Positions 1 to 12,125 of a stretch of 64,000 nt of DNA are shown piece by piece. Positions within the stretch are counted from its first letter, which is position 1; each line of letters begins with the position of its first letter. The notes under the pieces were generated by a model, which was not told the origin of the DNA, did not search any database, and saw only the letters and a program-made list of their open reading frames with translations. The stretch lies in assembly GCA_964030785.1 (NCBI GenBank), contig OZ034979.1:36754484-36818483 (forward strand), given 5' to 3'. The position numbers and the translations under genes were made by a program. This DNA comes from Siderastrea siderea. Its lineage: Eukaryota > Cnidaria > Anthozoa > Scleractinia > Rhizangiidae.

Positions 1-238
1 ACTAATGAGGGGAACAGTAGCATCCAGATGTATCGTCGGAGTGTGCGGCTGTTACCTTTAACAATCCCTATCTATTTTAAGTCTCAGTTACTAATGAGGG
101 GAACAGTAGCATTCAGATGTATCGTCGGTGTGTGTGACTGTTACCTTAAACAATCCCTTTCAATTAAAAGTTAGCTACTAATGAGGGGAGCAGTAACATC
201 CAAATCTGTCATCACAGTGTGTGGCTGTTGCCTTCTGC
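1..238. repeat. Three-copy tandem repeat, ~88-bp unit
   Basis: Three units begin with ACTAATGAGGGGA at about 1, 90 and 177, and each contains a CAGTA..ATCCA(G/A)AT segment and a GTGTG..CTGTT segment. The array is cut by the window edge, so its true length is unknown. No coding potential is seen. Confidence 0.8.
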
Positions 239-1557
239 CTGGCAGTATCAAACAATGAAAACCAAATATAGTCAATATAATCAATACTAATCAATTCCAA
301 TTAATTGACTGGTTATGGAAATCAATACAATTCAACGCTTAAAAGTTGAGTGACTATTGATTGTTATTGACTATCATTGATTAATATTGATTTTGATTGG
401 AATTAACTCTCGGTTCATATTTGCACACAGCATGTTAATAATTTATTGGCAAATGATAATAAAGTTTATTTGTTCTAAACATAGTTTTTAGGTTTAGCAT
501 TCCTTATATCACTATTTACAAAGAACATGCTAGTTAAAAAATGATGTCATTTCATGACCTGTTCCTATAAATCTTATTCCTGGATCTGTACTTATGCTAG
601 TGTAGGTCTAGAGAATTGGGGCAAACAATGATATGTACAGTTGAGTGAGGAAAGATTAAAAATAAATTGTTACTAGCTGTAGCAGGTATTTTAAGGTTTG
701 CATTTTTGTTGTGTTATGTTATATTTTGTTTTATTATTATTTTTTGCCGGGGGGGGGGAGGTTGGTGGGGGGGCATGTCACTTTCCCATGTGTCACAATT
801 ATTAGAAGTCCCTGGATGTTTTTCCATAACGGTGATAACAATAACAGTTCGTTAAACTGCAGTTTAGTACATTCGGTACAATTTTAAATTGCCATATACT
901 ATAATATTTGAGTTCAACATTGTGGTAGAACAAGGTTGAAATGCTGCAGATTTAATACCAGTTTTAATACTGTGACTTCGGCATCATGCACGAGGCCAGA
1001 GTGATGGTGAAGGAAAGAGAACCGTCAAACTCCCGAATTGGACAAATGCCAAAGGCAAGCCCGTAAAGTGACATTTCTTCGTTGGGACGTTATTCTTAGG
1101 CGACTTTTAGATGTTCCTGTTAAGCGCCCGGAAACCACTGCTTTTCTTGGGCAATCGAATTAAGTGCTGTGAAGTGAAACTTGCAACCAGTAGCATGGCC
1201 AACAATTAGAACGCTGAGGATGAAATCACGAGGTCAGCAAGGGGAAACCGGTCGTTTCGCCTACGATATATTTTGTTTTTGTTTTTGTTTGCTAACGTCT
1301 TAAATGCCGACAGTAAATGAATTATATACTATTTTTCGTTCTTAAAGCGTGTTACACTAGGAAAAGAAAAAGCAATATATTTAATTTCTCGTTCTCTAAG
1401 CGCGTCAAAGGTTAACCAACTGGCCTTGGGCGAAAAGACTCTTAGGCGAAACAACCGCTAGCCTGCGCGCAGACGTCTGGGAGACTAAACGACCGCAAGT
1501 GTAGGAAGCAATAGTTTGCTCAGTCGGCAAAGAGAATGGCCTGTTCAGAGGACAGAT
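239..1557. other. Non-coding host DNA
   Basis: No convincing gene. The stretch holds an AT-rich block of ATTGATT/AATCAAT words in both orientations (about 255-410) and a G-rich run near 750-770. Short open frames here lack splice context and protein-like composition. Confidence 0.6.
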
Positions 1558-1558
1558 T

Positions 1559-1660
1559 ATTAGACTGCAAGCAGTCTCTCTTTTGCTCTAAAATCCGTGC
1601 AGAACGAAGCGCAAATAGCGAACGCGAGCGAGCACGATTTGAGACTGCTTGCAGTCTAAC
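1559..1660. mobile_element. Small palindromic MITE-like element
   Basis: The ends are inverted copies: TTAGACTGCAAGCAGTCTC on the left and GAGACTGCTTGCAGTCTAA on the right, around 60 bp of unrelated sequence. Each end also contains an inner palindrome (GACTGC.GCAGTC). It is too short to encode anything and looks like a miniature inverted-repeat element. Confidence 0.6.
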
Positions 1661-2189
1661 AGATTATGTGAACGAAAGTTTTATCTTTTTTGTTACTGTT
1701 ACTGTTTCTTTCTTTCGTAGAGAAAGCGTATCGAGTTTCTGTGAATAATTCTCGATATATTCGCGATTTTGTTAAAAACGGGAGAAAGACCATGTTGTAT
1801 TTATAGATTCTCTTCAAGTATTTCTCTCAGAACGTCCAATCGCATACCAACAAATGACCTCTCCGGAGAAAGGAGAGGCGGTAAAACCGCTCGCGAGCGC
1901 TACGATCCTCTAGAGAAATAAGAGGCTATTCATGGCCTATTATCTTATTGTTTGTTTTAAAACAGCCACAAAAATAAATTTCCCGTTGCGATCAACTTGC
2001 AAAAAGGTCTGTGATATTTATTCAACAACAGTGTGTTTCCGGTAACAGAAAAGCTTTGCTGACAGCGAAAGCGGCGGATTTTAACACCTATTGCTTTCGC
2101 GGCGCCTTGATCAAAATTCAAATATGAAAGGAATGCGGGGTCCACAACCCCGCATTCCTTAATGTACTTCCAGTTAGACCCCGTAGCGT

Positions 2190-2990
2190 CTCGTCATGGT
2201 TTCGACACCAGAGTGGAATTTTATATCAAAAACACTAGAAGTTTTTAATTTTGGACCCAAATTCAGAAATTGGTTCTCCATTCTTTACAGTGGCACCCAA
2301 AGCTCAGTTATAAATGGTGGATATACAACCTAACCGACTATTTTGAAATATCATGAGGTGTGAGGCAAGGCTGTCTTCTTAGCCCTTTCCTTTTCATCCT
2401 TGCAGTAGAAATTACTAGCTTTAAAAATTCGAAATGAACCAACCTGTGGAGGTATTATGTTACCTAACCAATTTGTGGATGACACTACCATCATCAGCAA
2501 TAATACGGATTCTCTTAAATCGTACTTACAAATCACTGAATGGTTTGGGAGTCTCCCCGGACTTAAATTGGACAAAAAGAAAACCAAAGCAATGTGGATT
2601 GGAATCATGAAACACAACAAATCTAAGATATTAGAGTTTAAAAGTACGAAAGACCCGATCAAAGTCCTAAGAGCTTTTTTATCCTACAACCCAGACAAAA
2701 ACTTTGAATTAAATTTTCTCAGTAGGTTCAGAAGAATGAAAACAAAATTGAATCTGTGGCTGTCAAGAGATCTCACACTTAATGGAAAATCTTTATTAGC
2801 TAAAGCACTAGGAGTATCCCAGCTAATTTATATTGCGTCTATGCTTCTGTTCCTGAGACGCTCATTAAAGCGTCCAAACACAGTTATTCTCTTTTTTGTG
2901 GAATAATAAAAAAGATAAAATCAAGAGGCTAGTCATGTACCAACCACTCGCGAATGGAGGAATTAATTTTATAAATTTTGCAACCATGGT
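2190..2990 (+). pseudogene. Non-LTR retrotransposon (LINE) reverse-transcriptase fragment, 5' part
   Basis: Translated pieces in more than one frame give a reverse-transcriptase order: a segment reading GVRQGC..SPFLFILAVEI near 2350-2415, then the FVDDTT catalytic box (a variant of the YADD motif) near 2470, followed by a thumb-like region (KTKAMWIG, SRDLTLNGK). Frames are broken between these blocks, so this is a dead fragment. It continues after an inserted palindromic element at 3711. Family level (L1/L2-like) is not resolved here. Confidence 0.75.
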
Positions 2991-2997
2991 TAATTAA

Positions 2998-3710
2998 GGT
3001 TACTCCGGATCTTCGCGGGTGTCCTCGGGGAAAAAATTTGTATGTGCGCTATTTTAAAGGAAAACACGGCAAACTATATATCTTTAGAAAGCTTAATAAA
3101 TGTAGATTTGGGGAAAAAGAATTAAATTTCCGGTTTCTTTAATTCCGCAAAAGAAAATCGCAAACAACCACGAAAATGACCATGTGTCATTTAATTGAAT
3201 TAATAGGGTATCAAATCCAAGCGCATTGGCAAAATAACTGCACAGTGTTAATCACAAAGGATCAATCATCAAAAGTGTGTCAGCATTTTTCGATATTCTG
3301 ACTGGTTATTTTTTAATTAATCTGTCAAGTTCGAGCAGCAAAGAATGCGCGATGGGCATTGCATTGAAGATCGCCACGGGTAAATTATTATAAATTTCAA
3401 AAATCCCCGACACCCTTTTGTTTCACAACGTCTAAGGAATGTTCAAGCCATATTTCACAGAAATATGCCAAATCGTGGTACCCTATTAATTCATTTGTTT
3501 GCCGGAATGACTCATGGTCATTTTCGCGGTCATTTTTGCAATTTTATTTGGTGGAATTAAAAAAAACTGGCAATTCATATTTTATCCAAAATTTACATTT
3601 ATTAAGCTTTCTAACGATATATAGTTTGCGGTGGTTTCCTTTAAAATGGCGCGCATAGGAATTTTTTCCCGGAGGACACGGAAGGACACTCGCGAAGGTC
3701 CGGAGTAACC
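2998..3710. mobile_element. Palindromic DNA element inserted in the LINE fragment
   Basis: The ends are GGTTACTCCGGA at 2998 and TCCGGAGTAACC ending at 3710. About 200 bp of each end can be matched as inverted repeat, including the stretch around AACTATATATC.TTAGAAAGC. There is no transposase. It interrupts a LINE reading frame that resumes directly after it, so it is younger than the LINE. TTAA lies next to the left end, but I do not see a clear target duplication. Confidence 0.75.
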
Positions 3711-3910
3711 GTAAGTCTCTACGCCTAGCCTGGATTAGCAGAATATTGAGTGACACCGACGATTTGTGGAAAGTGGTCCCAAATTACTTTCTTTCAGAAT
3801 ACGGAGGATTATCTTTCCTTCTCCGTTGTAACTACATTCTTGCTTCCATAAACAATAGCCTCCCTATTTTTTATCGAGAGTTATTGCAATACTTTACAGA
3901 GCCAGTGTCA
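3711..3910 (+). pseudogene. LINE reverse-transcriptase ORF fragment, 3' part
   Basis: Resumption of the LINE coding sequence after the palindromic insertion. It encodes a segment with W..VPNYFL, GGLSFLL.CNY and LPIFYRELLQYF, which resembles the C-terminal part of LINE ORF2 proteins, where an LP-x-FY-K/R-E-x-L pattern is common. It runs into a stop shortly afterwards and is not functional. Confidence 0.6.
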
Positions 3911-6886
3911 CCCAAAGTGCTTTGGGCGCTTGTGTGTTTGTTTTTAAACAGCTTTTTGCGTTTGGCTGGCGCGTTTGCCGGACTTTTCGCAAATTATACC
4001 TTGCAAACTGGCCTTTCAGCGAGCTGATATGTACAATAGTAACCTCTAAAAACAGAAATATCTTCATCGCTAGATGTTACTGGAGAAATAAACTCAAGAT
4101 CTGAATTTGTAGTCAACGCGTATGGAGCTATTATAACAACCGATCGATTGATCGATCGATCGATCGATCATTTTGTGACCGCGATGTAAATTAACGTTCC
4201 TTCTGTTTTCATCCGGCAACGAACGTAGCACCATTTCGGCGAACGCAATTAAAAAACTGGCCATTTAATTTAAGACGAAATACACAACGCAAAATGCGGT
4301 GAAATTCAATTCTAATTTCAATCGACATAATGTCACTGGAACTGTCATGTATTATCACTATTTCTTTGCTATGTTTCTGTTTCCTGAGTGTGCATGTTTT
4401 ACTTTCTGTGGAAAAGAGCAATGAATTACCACGGACCTGGTAAAACGTGGAGCAGAACTCTCAAAGTTTTTGCTAATTAACGCGAATCAAAATTAGTTTT
4501 GTCCGCTTCATGCTATGACAGTTATTTACACCCTAATCACGTTAACTTAACTTTCACTAACTTTACAGTCAATTTTTCACAGTCGGTTTTGAGTTTCGCT
4601 CGACTGTTCCACTTTTCAAGATCCCTTTGTAGCGAGGAAAACTGTCTGTATTCTTTAATTCCCTTTTGAATTTAGCACCGTTAGACTTCACAACAAAACA
4701 ACAGTTAATCGCTTTCCGCTAAGATAATAGCCGTGGTTACACCACCCTGGGTAAACATGATTTCCCTAGTATAATTTTTCGGCGGTAAAATAGCTGGGGT
4801 TTCTATTTATCTTGGTAATTAAGGTTACATGTACCCGGGGAATTCAAGTGGGTAAATTTTCTCTCTGGGTCACTTTAGCGGGAGAAAACATAAACGTTTG
4901 AGCCATGTTTTTCTTCATGAACCGAATAAGGAGATGATGAAACCGCTCCAATGGATAGGATGCGAGATCCTTGGTAGGTTGCATTTCCAGACTCGTAAAG
5001 AAATGGATGTTACTATAATGGGGAATGAGAAATAGTGGTCAGCGGTAATACCCCCAAAAATTAAGTTGGAGTCTGTGCAGCACAGCGGTCGTGCAGTTTG
5101 AGCGCTGTGAAGTGCAGTACGGCAAAGAGACAAGAATCGCACGTGGTAAGCGAAAGATGGAAGGTAAGAATATTTATCTGTCAGTTTTTCCCGAGTTTTT
5201 GGAATTATTGAGTTTCTGTTTATTGATATTAACCAAAACTGTTGATTTGCAGGTAATAAGAGTGACGATAATGTTAAGGATCACGAGGTTATCGTTATCG
5301 ACAGGTTGCTATAAAAAGCTTCGTATCACTTGAGTACAGTCGCTTCGAGTTTTAATCTAAAAACAACGAGTAACTTAAATGTTCTTTGTGTTTTGACGTT
5401 TTAGCGACGAACCAGTGACAGGGGGTGATTCTATGTTTACAACTGGCGAGAATGAACCTTTGAGGTATGAAAACGTAGGGTACGGCTCGAAAATTTAAAC
5501 CGACCGCTGCTGAACTGTTAGAGAACTTGCCATCGAATTTTGAATTAATTTTAATGGTGTTCATATTTGAGTTACAATCTAGATTCATTTATGATTTGCA
5601 GAAAAAACTGAGTGAGGTGACTGCAATATTAAGCTATTCTTCAGTTAAAACGAAAATATTCCAGAGAAGAAGCATGGACAATTGATCAATATTGCGTTCA
5701 CTTCACTCATGCATCGAATGTATCGATGCAAAAGAGGTTTCAAAGACGAAATCTGTATCTGTAAATGGTAGCTTTATCTCTGGCTGTGATGTTACGAAAC
5801 CAGTGAAAATGTCTTGACTGTCCCGGTATTAATAAACGGCCATCCTGAAATTTTGAGTTTGAATAGGTTTCTCATTAGGCGGCATCGTGCGTACGCAACC
5901 GTCGAGCCGACTCGTAAAATGGACGTTTTTTGTTTTTCATTTTTGTGGTCCTAAGTCAGTTCACTTAGTATTCTCGGGGTGGCGCGGCCTCTGAGCAATG
6001 GCCTTGCTGTTATAATGACGTAAACGGATAGATTTTACCAGGTTTGAAATCCAATCTCTCAAACACCGGACATTCTGCTAGTGTATAAATAACATGACCT
6101 TTACTGAAAATCTTTTAAGTTAAATTTAATTTTCCATCTATGATCACAGAAAACTTCAGGGAAGTATTGACAAAAACTTTAGAATCGGTGCAGACGTGTT
6201 TATAAAACGTGTTTTTAAAGGGAATACTGGTGACAGATCGTGACAGTGCGCCATATCGGACGTCCATGAGCACACAGATTGTAGGAGAATACAATAACAG
6301 TTGCTATTGTTTTCGTGACAGTTTAACAAAACCCGTATTATATCAAGTTGCCTGTCAACAACTTGCGGTCGATAGGCCGCCTGTAAATTCTTCAGAATAC
6401 CCAAAATATCTTTCTTCGATAGTGTCACAGCATTGGTCAAAATATTGCTTTTAATAGCCACTGTTTTGGTCACACAGATTCACGTGCTGGGTCTCCTTGG
6501 AATTTTAAGAGAGTGTACACGAGGGTCCTTCTTGATAGTGTCACAACATTAGTCAAAATATTGCTTCAAATAATCATTGTTTTTTTTTACCAGAAAAACA
6601 AAAAACAAAAGAAAACAAAACAAAAGAATAACGAAATTAAATAAGACTTATGAACATTTCTTTCTTGTTTTGTTAAATGTGAACTAAACTGCATGGTTCC
6701 CGCCAGCAAACAACTGGGACCAAACTTCCAAATTTTCAGCGTGTATTCGGCTACCTAAACTAAAGAAATAAGACGGCTTAACAAGCACCTGTGAGCAAAT
6801 TTTCGCATTTTGATAGTAATTTTTGAGCAACGTTTTATCATTTTCGATCAAATTTTCAGCAGTTTCGTAGCACAATCTGTAGACAC
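3911..6886. other. Non-coding host DNA; from ~4170 it is copy 1 of a host duplication
   Basis: Contains a short (ATCG)n run at 4141-4167. From about 4255 the sequence is similar to 58340 onwards (for example the shared blocks around CGAAATACACAACGC and ATAATGTCACTG), in the same orientation. No protein-coding exon is convincing; one donor-like site (ATGGAAG|GTAAG near 5158) was not supported by a reading frame. A local repeat (TAGTGTCACA.CATT.GTCAA) occurs at ~6420 and ~6536. Confidence 0.55.
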
Positions 6887-9705
6887 CTACTGTTTAGATT
6901 CAGCTTGAAAAACAACCAAGGCAGACCGCTGACCGGCTTTGTTTACTGCAGGCGAAATCAAAAGTTTTCCACGTCTCCTCTGTCGCACAAAGTACCCCGC
7001 TAAACAAAGCAGTGCGACCAGTATTAAGCTGCTCATAACAGCGATCAAAACGCTGTGTTCATGGATCGCAATAAAAAATTCCTTTCGTTGTCTTTATTAA
7101 GTTTTTGAGCTTGTTTTGCACGAAGGGCAGACTCACTGCTTCTCAGTGTAGTTGTTGATTCGGTCGTGTTCGACGGCAAAGTGGAATTTTTGGTACCATT
7201 TTCTTTGTTGCTGATATTTGCCATTTTCTCGTGAAGAAAATTTCCTGTTTCTTCCTCGCCAGGAGTATTCTTGCCTGTGTTATTTATAGTCAGCGGCAGT
7301 GATGATGGTGGTCGCGTGCGGCGATGGCTGTTGGGAAGTTTTGGAAAGCCCATGTGATCTAGCTCCACGGCGCTTCGGTTGCCTTTAAGCTTTTCCCGTT
7401 GAACTTCTGTCAGTCCAGTTGTGTTATACCCCAAGGAGGATCCAGTGGGTCTCACCGTCCTTGGACGACCAGAGAAAGGACGCTTGGAGGTTGTAGTTTT
7501 CAGAGTAGGGAGGGCTGTCGTGGTTGAATTTTGTGTTTTGGTTAGATTGGTCGAGGTTTGATTAGTGGAGATATCTCGCTTAATTCGACGCTCGTGATAA
7601 ACTGGCCAAGGCGCTAAAATAAGAATCAGATAATTGCCAGTTAAGGGTGGTTACCTGTATCTTTTCATTCTATAAAGAATAATTCACTCCAAAATAACAA
7701 TTCTAATCTGAATTCTCACTTAGGGCGACAACACTGAAAATTCGGAAGATCACATTCAGCTCCGAAATACCAATCTTATTGGACTGTCTGTGGAGCTATT
7801 TCGGTCAAGATGTGGCGAAAAGACCCACCAGAAACCGAGCACACACAATGGGACCCTACTTGGCCTTCTGATGCCGACCTAGCCCTTGCAAAAAGGATTA
7901 CTGTGGTCTTAAATCAAAACTTTTGAATTTACAGTGAAGATTGGACCTCAAACCAGTTTTTGTGTCATGACCAATTTGGAGCGTTACTTCTTCCCCTGCA
8001 TGGTTGACTTGCTGGTCTATTGCGTGGCTAGTCAGGGCATATTGTTGTACACATCTTTACATCTGGATGAAGATAGACAGTGTGGAGCAAAGCTTCTTTG
8101 CTCCGGTGGCCTAAGATAATAAAATATCTGCAGAGACCACATGGCACTCGAACTTAGACCTGCAATTCGAAAGTGTCCCGCGTTAACCCAGAGTGCTAGG
8201 CGCGTAGTGCGAAGAGCTGAAGCGTTCAGCTCTCCTCACCTTTGATCCCCTCCCCCCTCCTTTGGCCCTTCGTCTCAGTTTCCTCTCCTCTTTTCTCAAG
8301 CCACAGGAACCTGAATTCAGATCTGCTCTGCTATTTTTCCTGGATGTTAGAGAGGCCTGCATAGAAGGCCACGTGCCATAAAAAAATAACAACCCAAAAT
8401 TAAATGGGACAGGATAAGTGGTTGCGATGGATTAAACACACGCGACCAAAGTATAATCGCAGACAAAAATAGTAGCTCATAGTTGGCAAGGCTAGATAAA
8501 CAAATACGTAACATCGATTATTCTCTTATTTTGTTTGGATTCGAGTTAACCGAACTGGTAGTTGCAAAGATTTTGCAATGACGTTAACGATTTCGTAACC
8601 ACCGGTTTCATTCGGTTTTCGTAAATTAGTTGAAAAGTATATTCTGCGAACTTGTGATCTAATGATAATTTAAAGACCAAACTCAGCGACGCCAAAAATT
8701 TAATATTTACACAGACTGAAAGTTGTAGCAGTATTTTAGAGATGGCCAAACCGTTATCCGTTTCCATGGAAAGCCTCGCGAGTTTACTACTTGGCTACCG
8801 CCCCGTACTAGATAAATCATTGTCAAATTTTGATAATACTAGATGAATTTCTCGTTGACCGATGTTGTGGCTTGTATGAAAAGTAGGCTCAAATGCCGTT
8901 AACCTACTTCCTCGGGCGCTGTCACAGGGTTCGTTCGGACACCGCTAGTGCTATGTAATAAAGTCGGCGGTGAAAATGCAGCGATTTTTGCGAATGGAAG
9001 CTCTTGTACTGACCATGGTGACACGACCCCAGAGGCATTCGCCTATTTGGCGCTTACAGTGACTAGCCGCTATAGCGTGCATGATTTTTAAGGTCTCCTG
9101 TACAAATAGAAACGGGTATCTTTAAGGACGGTGCCTCCTTTTCTCGGTCGGTCGAGAAACTCGGGTTTCTCAAGAACGTTTCCTACTAATACAAAGGTAT
9201 TTTTGCGCGGTTTATGTCTATGTAGGAAAAGCAGATCTTAGCAAGGGCTGTAGGAATCCAAAAAGAACATTTGGGGTAACCACGCATTTTTCAGAGATAA
9301 TTGAGCCCAAATTTGGAAAGAAAATGTCATACATTGCTATGTATTTTAAAGCTATTTATAATGAAGGTTGCTTAATTACCAGTAAAAGACACGTTGTTCA
9401 TCCAACTTTTCTTTTTGGATTCCAATAGCCCTTGGTACGACTTGCTTTTCCCGCTAATCATAAACTGTGTAAAAAAAACTTCTGTATTAGGAAGTACCGT
9501 CATTAATTTTAGAACTGGTCCGAGCTAATCCAGTAAGTAAATGACTTAAGGGTGGATTATACTTAAATCTTATGTTTTCCTAATGTTTTGTCCGTCTTTC
9601 TTAATTATCTCCTAGAGGTTTCGTTCAATCCAGAAATGCCGCGATAGGTGTGTAGTGCGAGCTCCTATAAATCAGTAAGAATTTTTGCGCAATTTTTAAT
9701 GCATG

Positions 9706-9709
<4 letters not shown>

Positions 9710-9769
<60 letters not shown>
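9710..9769. repeat. (CA)n microsatellite
   Basis: About 30 uninterrupted CA dinucleotides, followed by an A-rich tract. Length polymorphism is expected; no gene is involved. Confidence 0.95.
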
Positions 9770-9773
<4 letters not shown>

Positions 9774-10750
9774 AAACGAAAAAGAAAAGAAAAAATAAAC
9801 GGGGAGGGGGGAGGAGGTACTGATGAATCGTAGGAAAATTGGAAATTATATAGACGGTGGTGAAAATTAAATATAATTTCCCCTTAAACAGGCATCTTTT
9901 AATTTACTTCCAAACAATTTGGCAGCATCGACTCCAACCGATTGGCGCGTAGCAAAATCATGAAATTAAGACGTCGCTGATACAAATTGCAAGTGCAGCT
10001 TATACTGTGACTTCACAAAACGTGTCATTCTGTGGTACAAAAATCAAAGCTTTTTTCTTAAACAGGGTTTGCAAGAACCAAAACGGCAATTGCCACAGTC
10101 TGGAACTGAATTCTTTCTAAGGTGTAGTTGTGTTTTTGCGTCTCTTGTATGTGTCAGCCAGCCTTTTGAATCGAAAAAAGTAAAACTTAAATTCGTGATT
10201 TTCATTTCAACTCTTTTCGTTCGTTATCTGCTTATAACGCCTCGTCGGCGCCTTTGTGTTAAACCTAATAACTTAAAGTTAAAAAATTCTCGTTGTCAAA
10301 TTCTGTATTTTTAACCTCTGAAACGTTTTCACCTTTAACGGCTGTATTGCTGAAATGCGGTTTGATTTTATCATTTATTTACAGTAACCACTCCTAGCAG
10401 GCACGAGTTTGCTTATCACCCAAAAAATGTCCACAGCTTTCCGAGAAGTCACGTAATTTAATTTAAAAACCTCTGGTCTAATTTACGTAGTTTTTTACGG
10501 TGCATATACTAACAAACTGTATCATGCAGTCTGTCGTTAAAAGGAGACAGATTTACGTGGATTGGTTTGGTCGAAACAAGATGTTTTTGTCAGCCCCGAT
10601 AAGGAAATTGTACTAAATGCTCTTTTTAGTGCAACACATAGCTTGTCAACCGCAATAAGACCAGAAAACCTTCCATATACTTTTATCCAAAACATTCTCA
10701 GTTTTATTTGGTCAAAGATAATTACGTGAAACAGGGTATACAAATATAGA

Positions 10751-10806
10751 TAATAAATAAATAAATAAATAAATAAATAAATGTCAAGATCATTATTTAT
10801 TTATTT
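10751..10806. repeat. (AAAT)n / (ATTT)n simple repeat, inverted
   Basis: A run of AAAT units (about 10751-10782) is followed after a short gap by ATTT units, making a small AT-rich foldback. Confidence 0.8.
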
Positions 10807-11840
10807 ATTCATTATCAACGATAATTCTTTGAAAAATTGGTGGTCACGGAATAGCAGTTTTTTCTTAGGAGAGTTTAAAGTTTTACAATAAATAAATAAC
10901 AGTTAGCGTTTCTGTGCAAAGAATTACCAGTTTCTACAACTCGTGTGCGTTTCAGTTGCTTCGGAACTTTTACAGACTATGTCCCGCTCACAACTACAAA
11001 ACATAGCTAAATCTCACATATCTGATTGGTTCAGTTTTATGTGTCACATATGTTAAAACATAAGGAAACTCACAAATCACTGAATGATAGCAAAACTCTA
11101 GAATCGCACTCTCCCTGGGGGAGGCGGGGAACATTTGACTCATGTTTGGGTATAGGGGTGCCACTGAGGGCTTGAAACTGACCCTATTTAAGACAAAAAA
11201 AACCCTAAAATACCTACCCTACGTAGGACAACACCCTCATTTTAGGTCCCTGTTTAGGAGAAATGATAAAATACACACTCCCTTGATTCCCCCCATTTAA
11301 AGTGTTTTCAAAGATGAGCAAACGTCCCCGATCCAGGATTGCCATATTTTAAGCCCCTGATTTAACGACGACAATCGTACTGACCATACCCTGTTTAGGA
11401 CAAGTTCAGATCCGTTTAGATAAAAATTATATATCCTGTTGTTGGACAGAGACGTTCCTAAAACCATACCCTGTCCAACGGCGCGTCCTCTTAAACGCCA
11501 TATAAGGGAATACCCCCCACCCCGTCCCGGGGGCGCACAATTGACAATGTCTTGGTCACAAACACTAATCGGCTTTCAAGCTACACGCACGTAGGTGAAA
11601 ATCAGATGAACGTTTCTTGATAGCGAAAAAGAACCCAACACCAACGACAAATTAAAGCTGCGTATGGCAACATGTGATTTGTTTTTCTTTGCAGGCTTCA
11701 AGCCGTATTTCAATGCCGTCTTGCAGGCTCTCTTCTCGCGTGACTCGCGTTTATCGACTAGCTCGCGAGAGAAGCAAGTCGGGGAGGATACAAGTGGGCG
11801 CTGCCAGAGCCTGTCGTTTTCAGTACAATCTCCCTCTCTT

Positions 11841-12125
11841 GAGGGTGGCAGGGTGGCCGAGTAGTTAGGGTGTTGGACTTCGAGTCCGTGGATCCCGGGT
11901 TCGAATCCCACTCTGAGCACTTCATGGATTTGTTTCTCGGTTGTCCCGAGTTATAAATCCTTCGGCTGCGCTTGTATATAGCCAACTGGTTTGCCTCCCG
12001 CCAGTTGGGATTTTTGAAATATGTTATGTTCCATTTACAATATTTGTTTCGTTTGTTTGTTAAATGCTCGGCCCCACTAGCATTTTGCTATAAACACTTG
12101 CCGAGGGTAAATAAAGCATATTTAA
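11841..12125 (+). mobile_element. tRNA-derived SINE
   Basis: The head resembles a Ser/Leu-type tRNA: an A-box-like TGGCCGAGTAGTTAGG and a perfect B box GGTTCGAATCC at about 11898-11908, so RNA polymerase III promoter elements are in place. The body continues with CTCGGTTGTCCCGAG and a CCAACTGG..CCAGTTGG stem, and ends in a TAAATAAAG tail. The corresponding part of the copy B intron lacks it, so it inserted after the duplication. Similar repeats are, to my knowledge, abundant in stony corals; a repeat-library search would confirm this. Confidence 0.75.

Noticed and set aside
5091..5333. Possible spliced host exon with donor GTAAGA near 5158
   Set aside because: No acceptor or downstream exon keeps a frame, and the sequence is not retained in the second duplication copy.
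11576..11985. Open frames on both strands around the SINE head
   Set aside because: They overlap the tRNA-derived repeat and show no domain.
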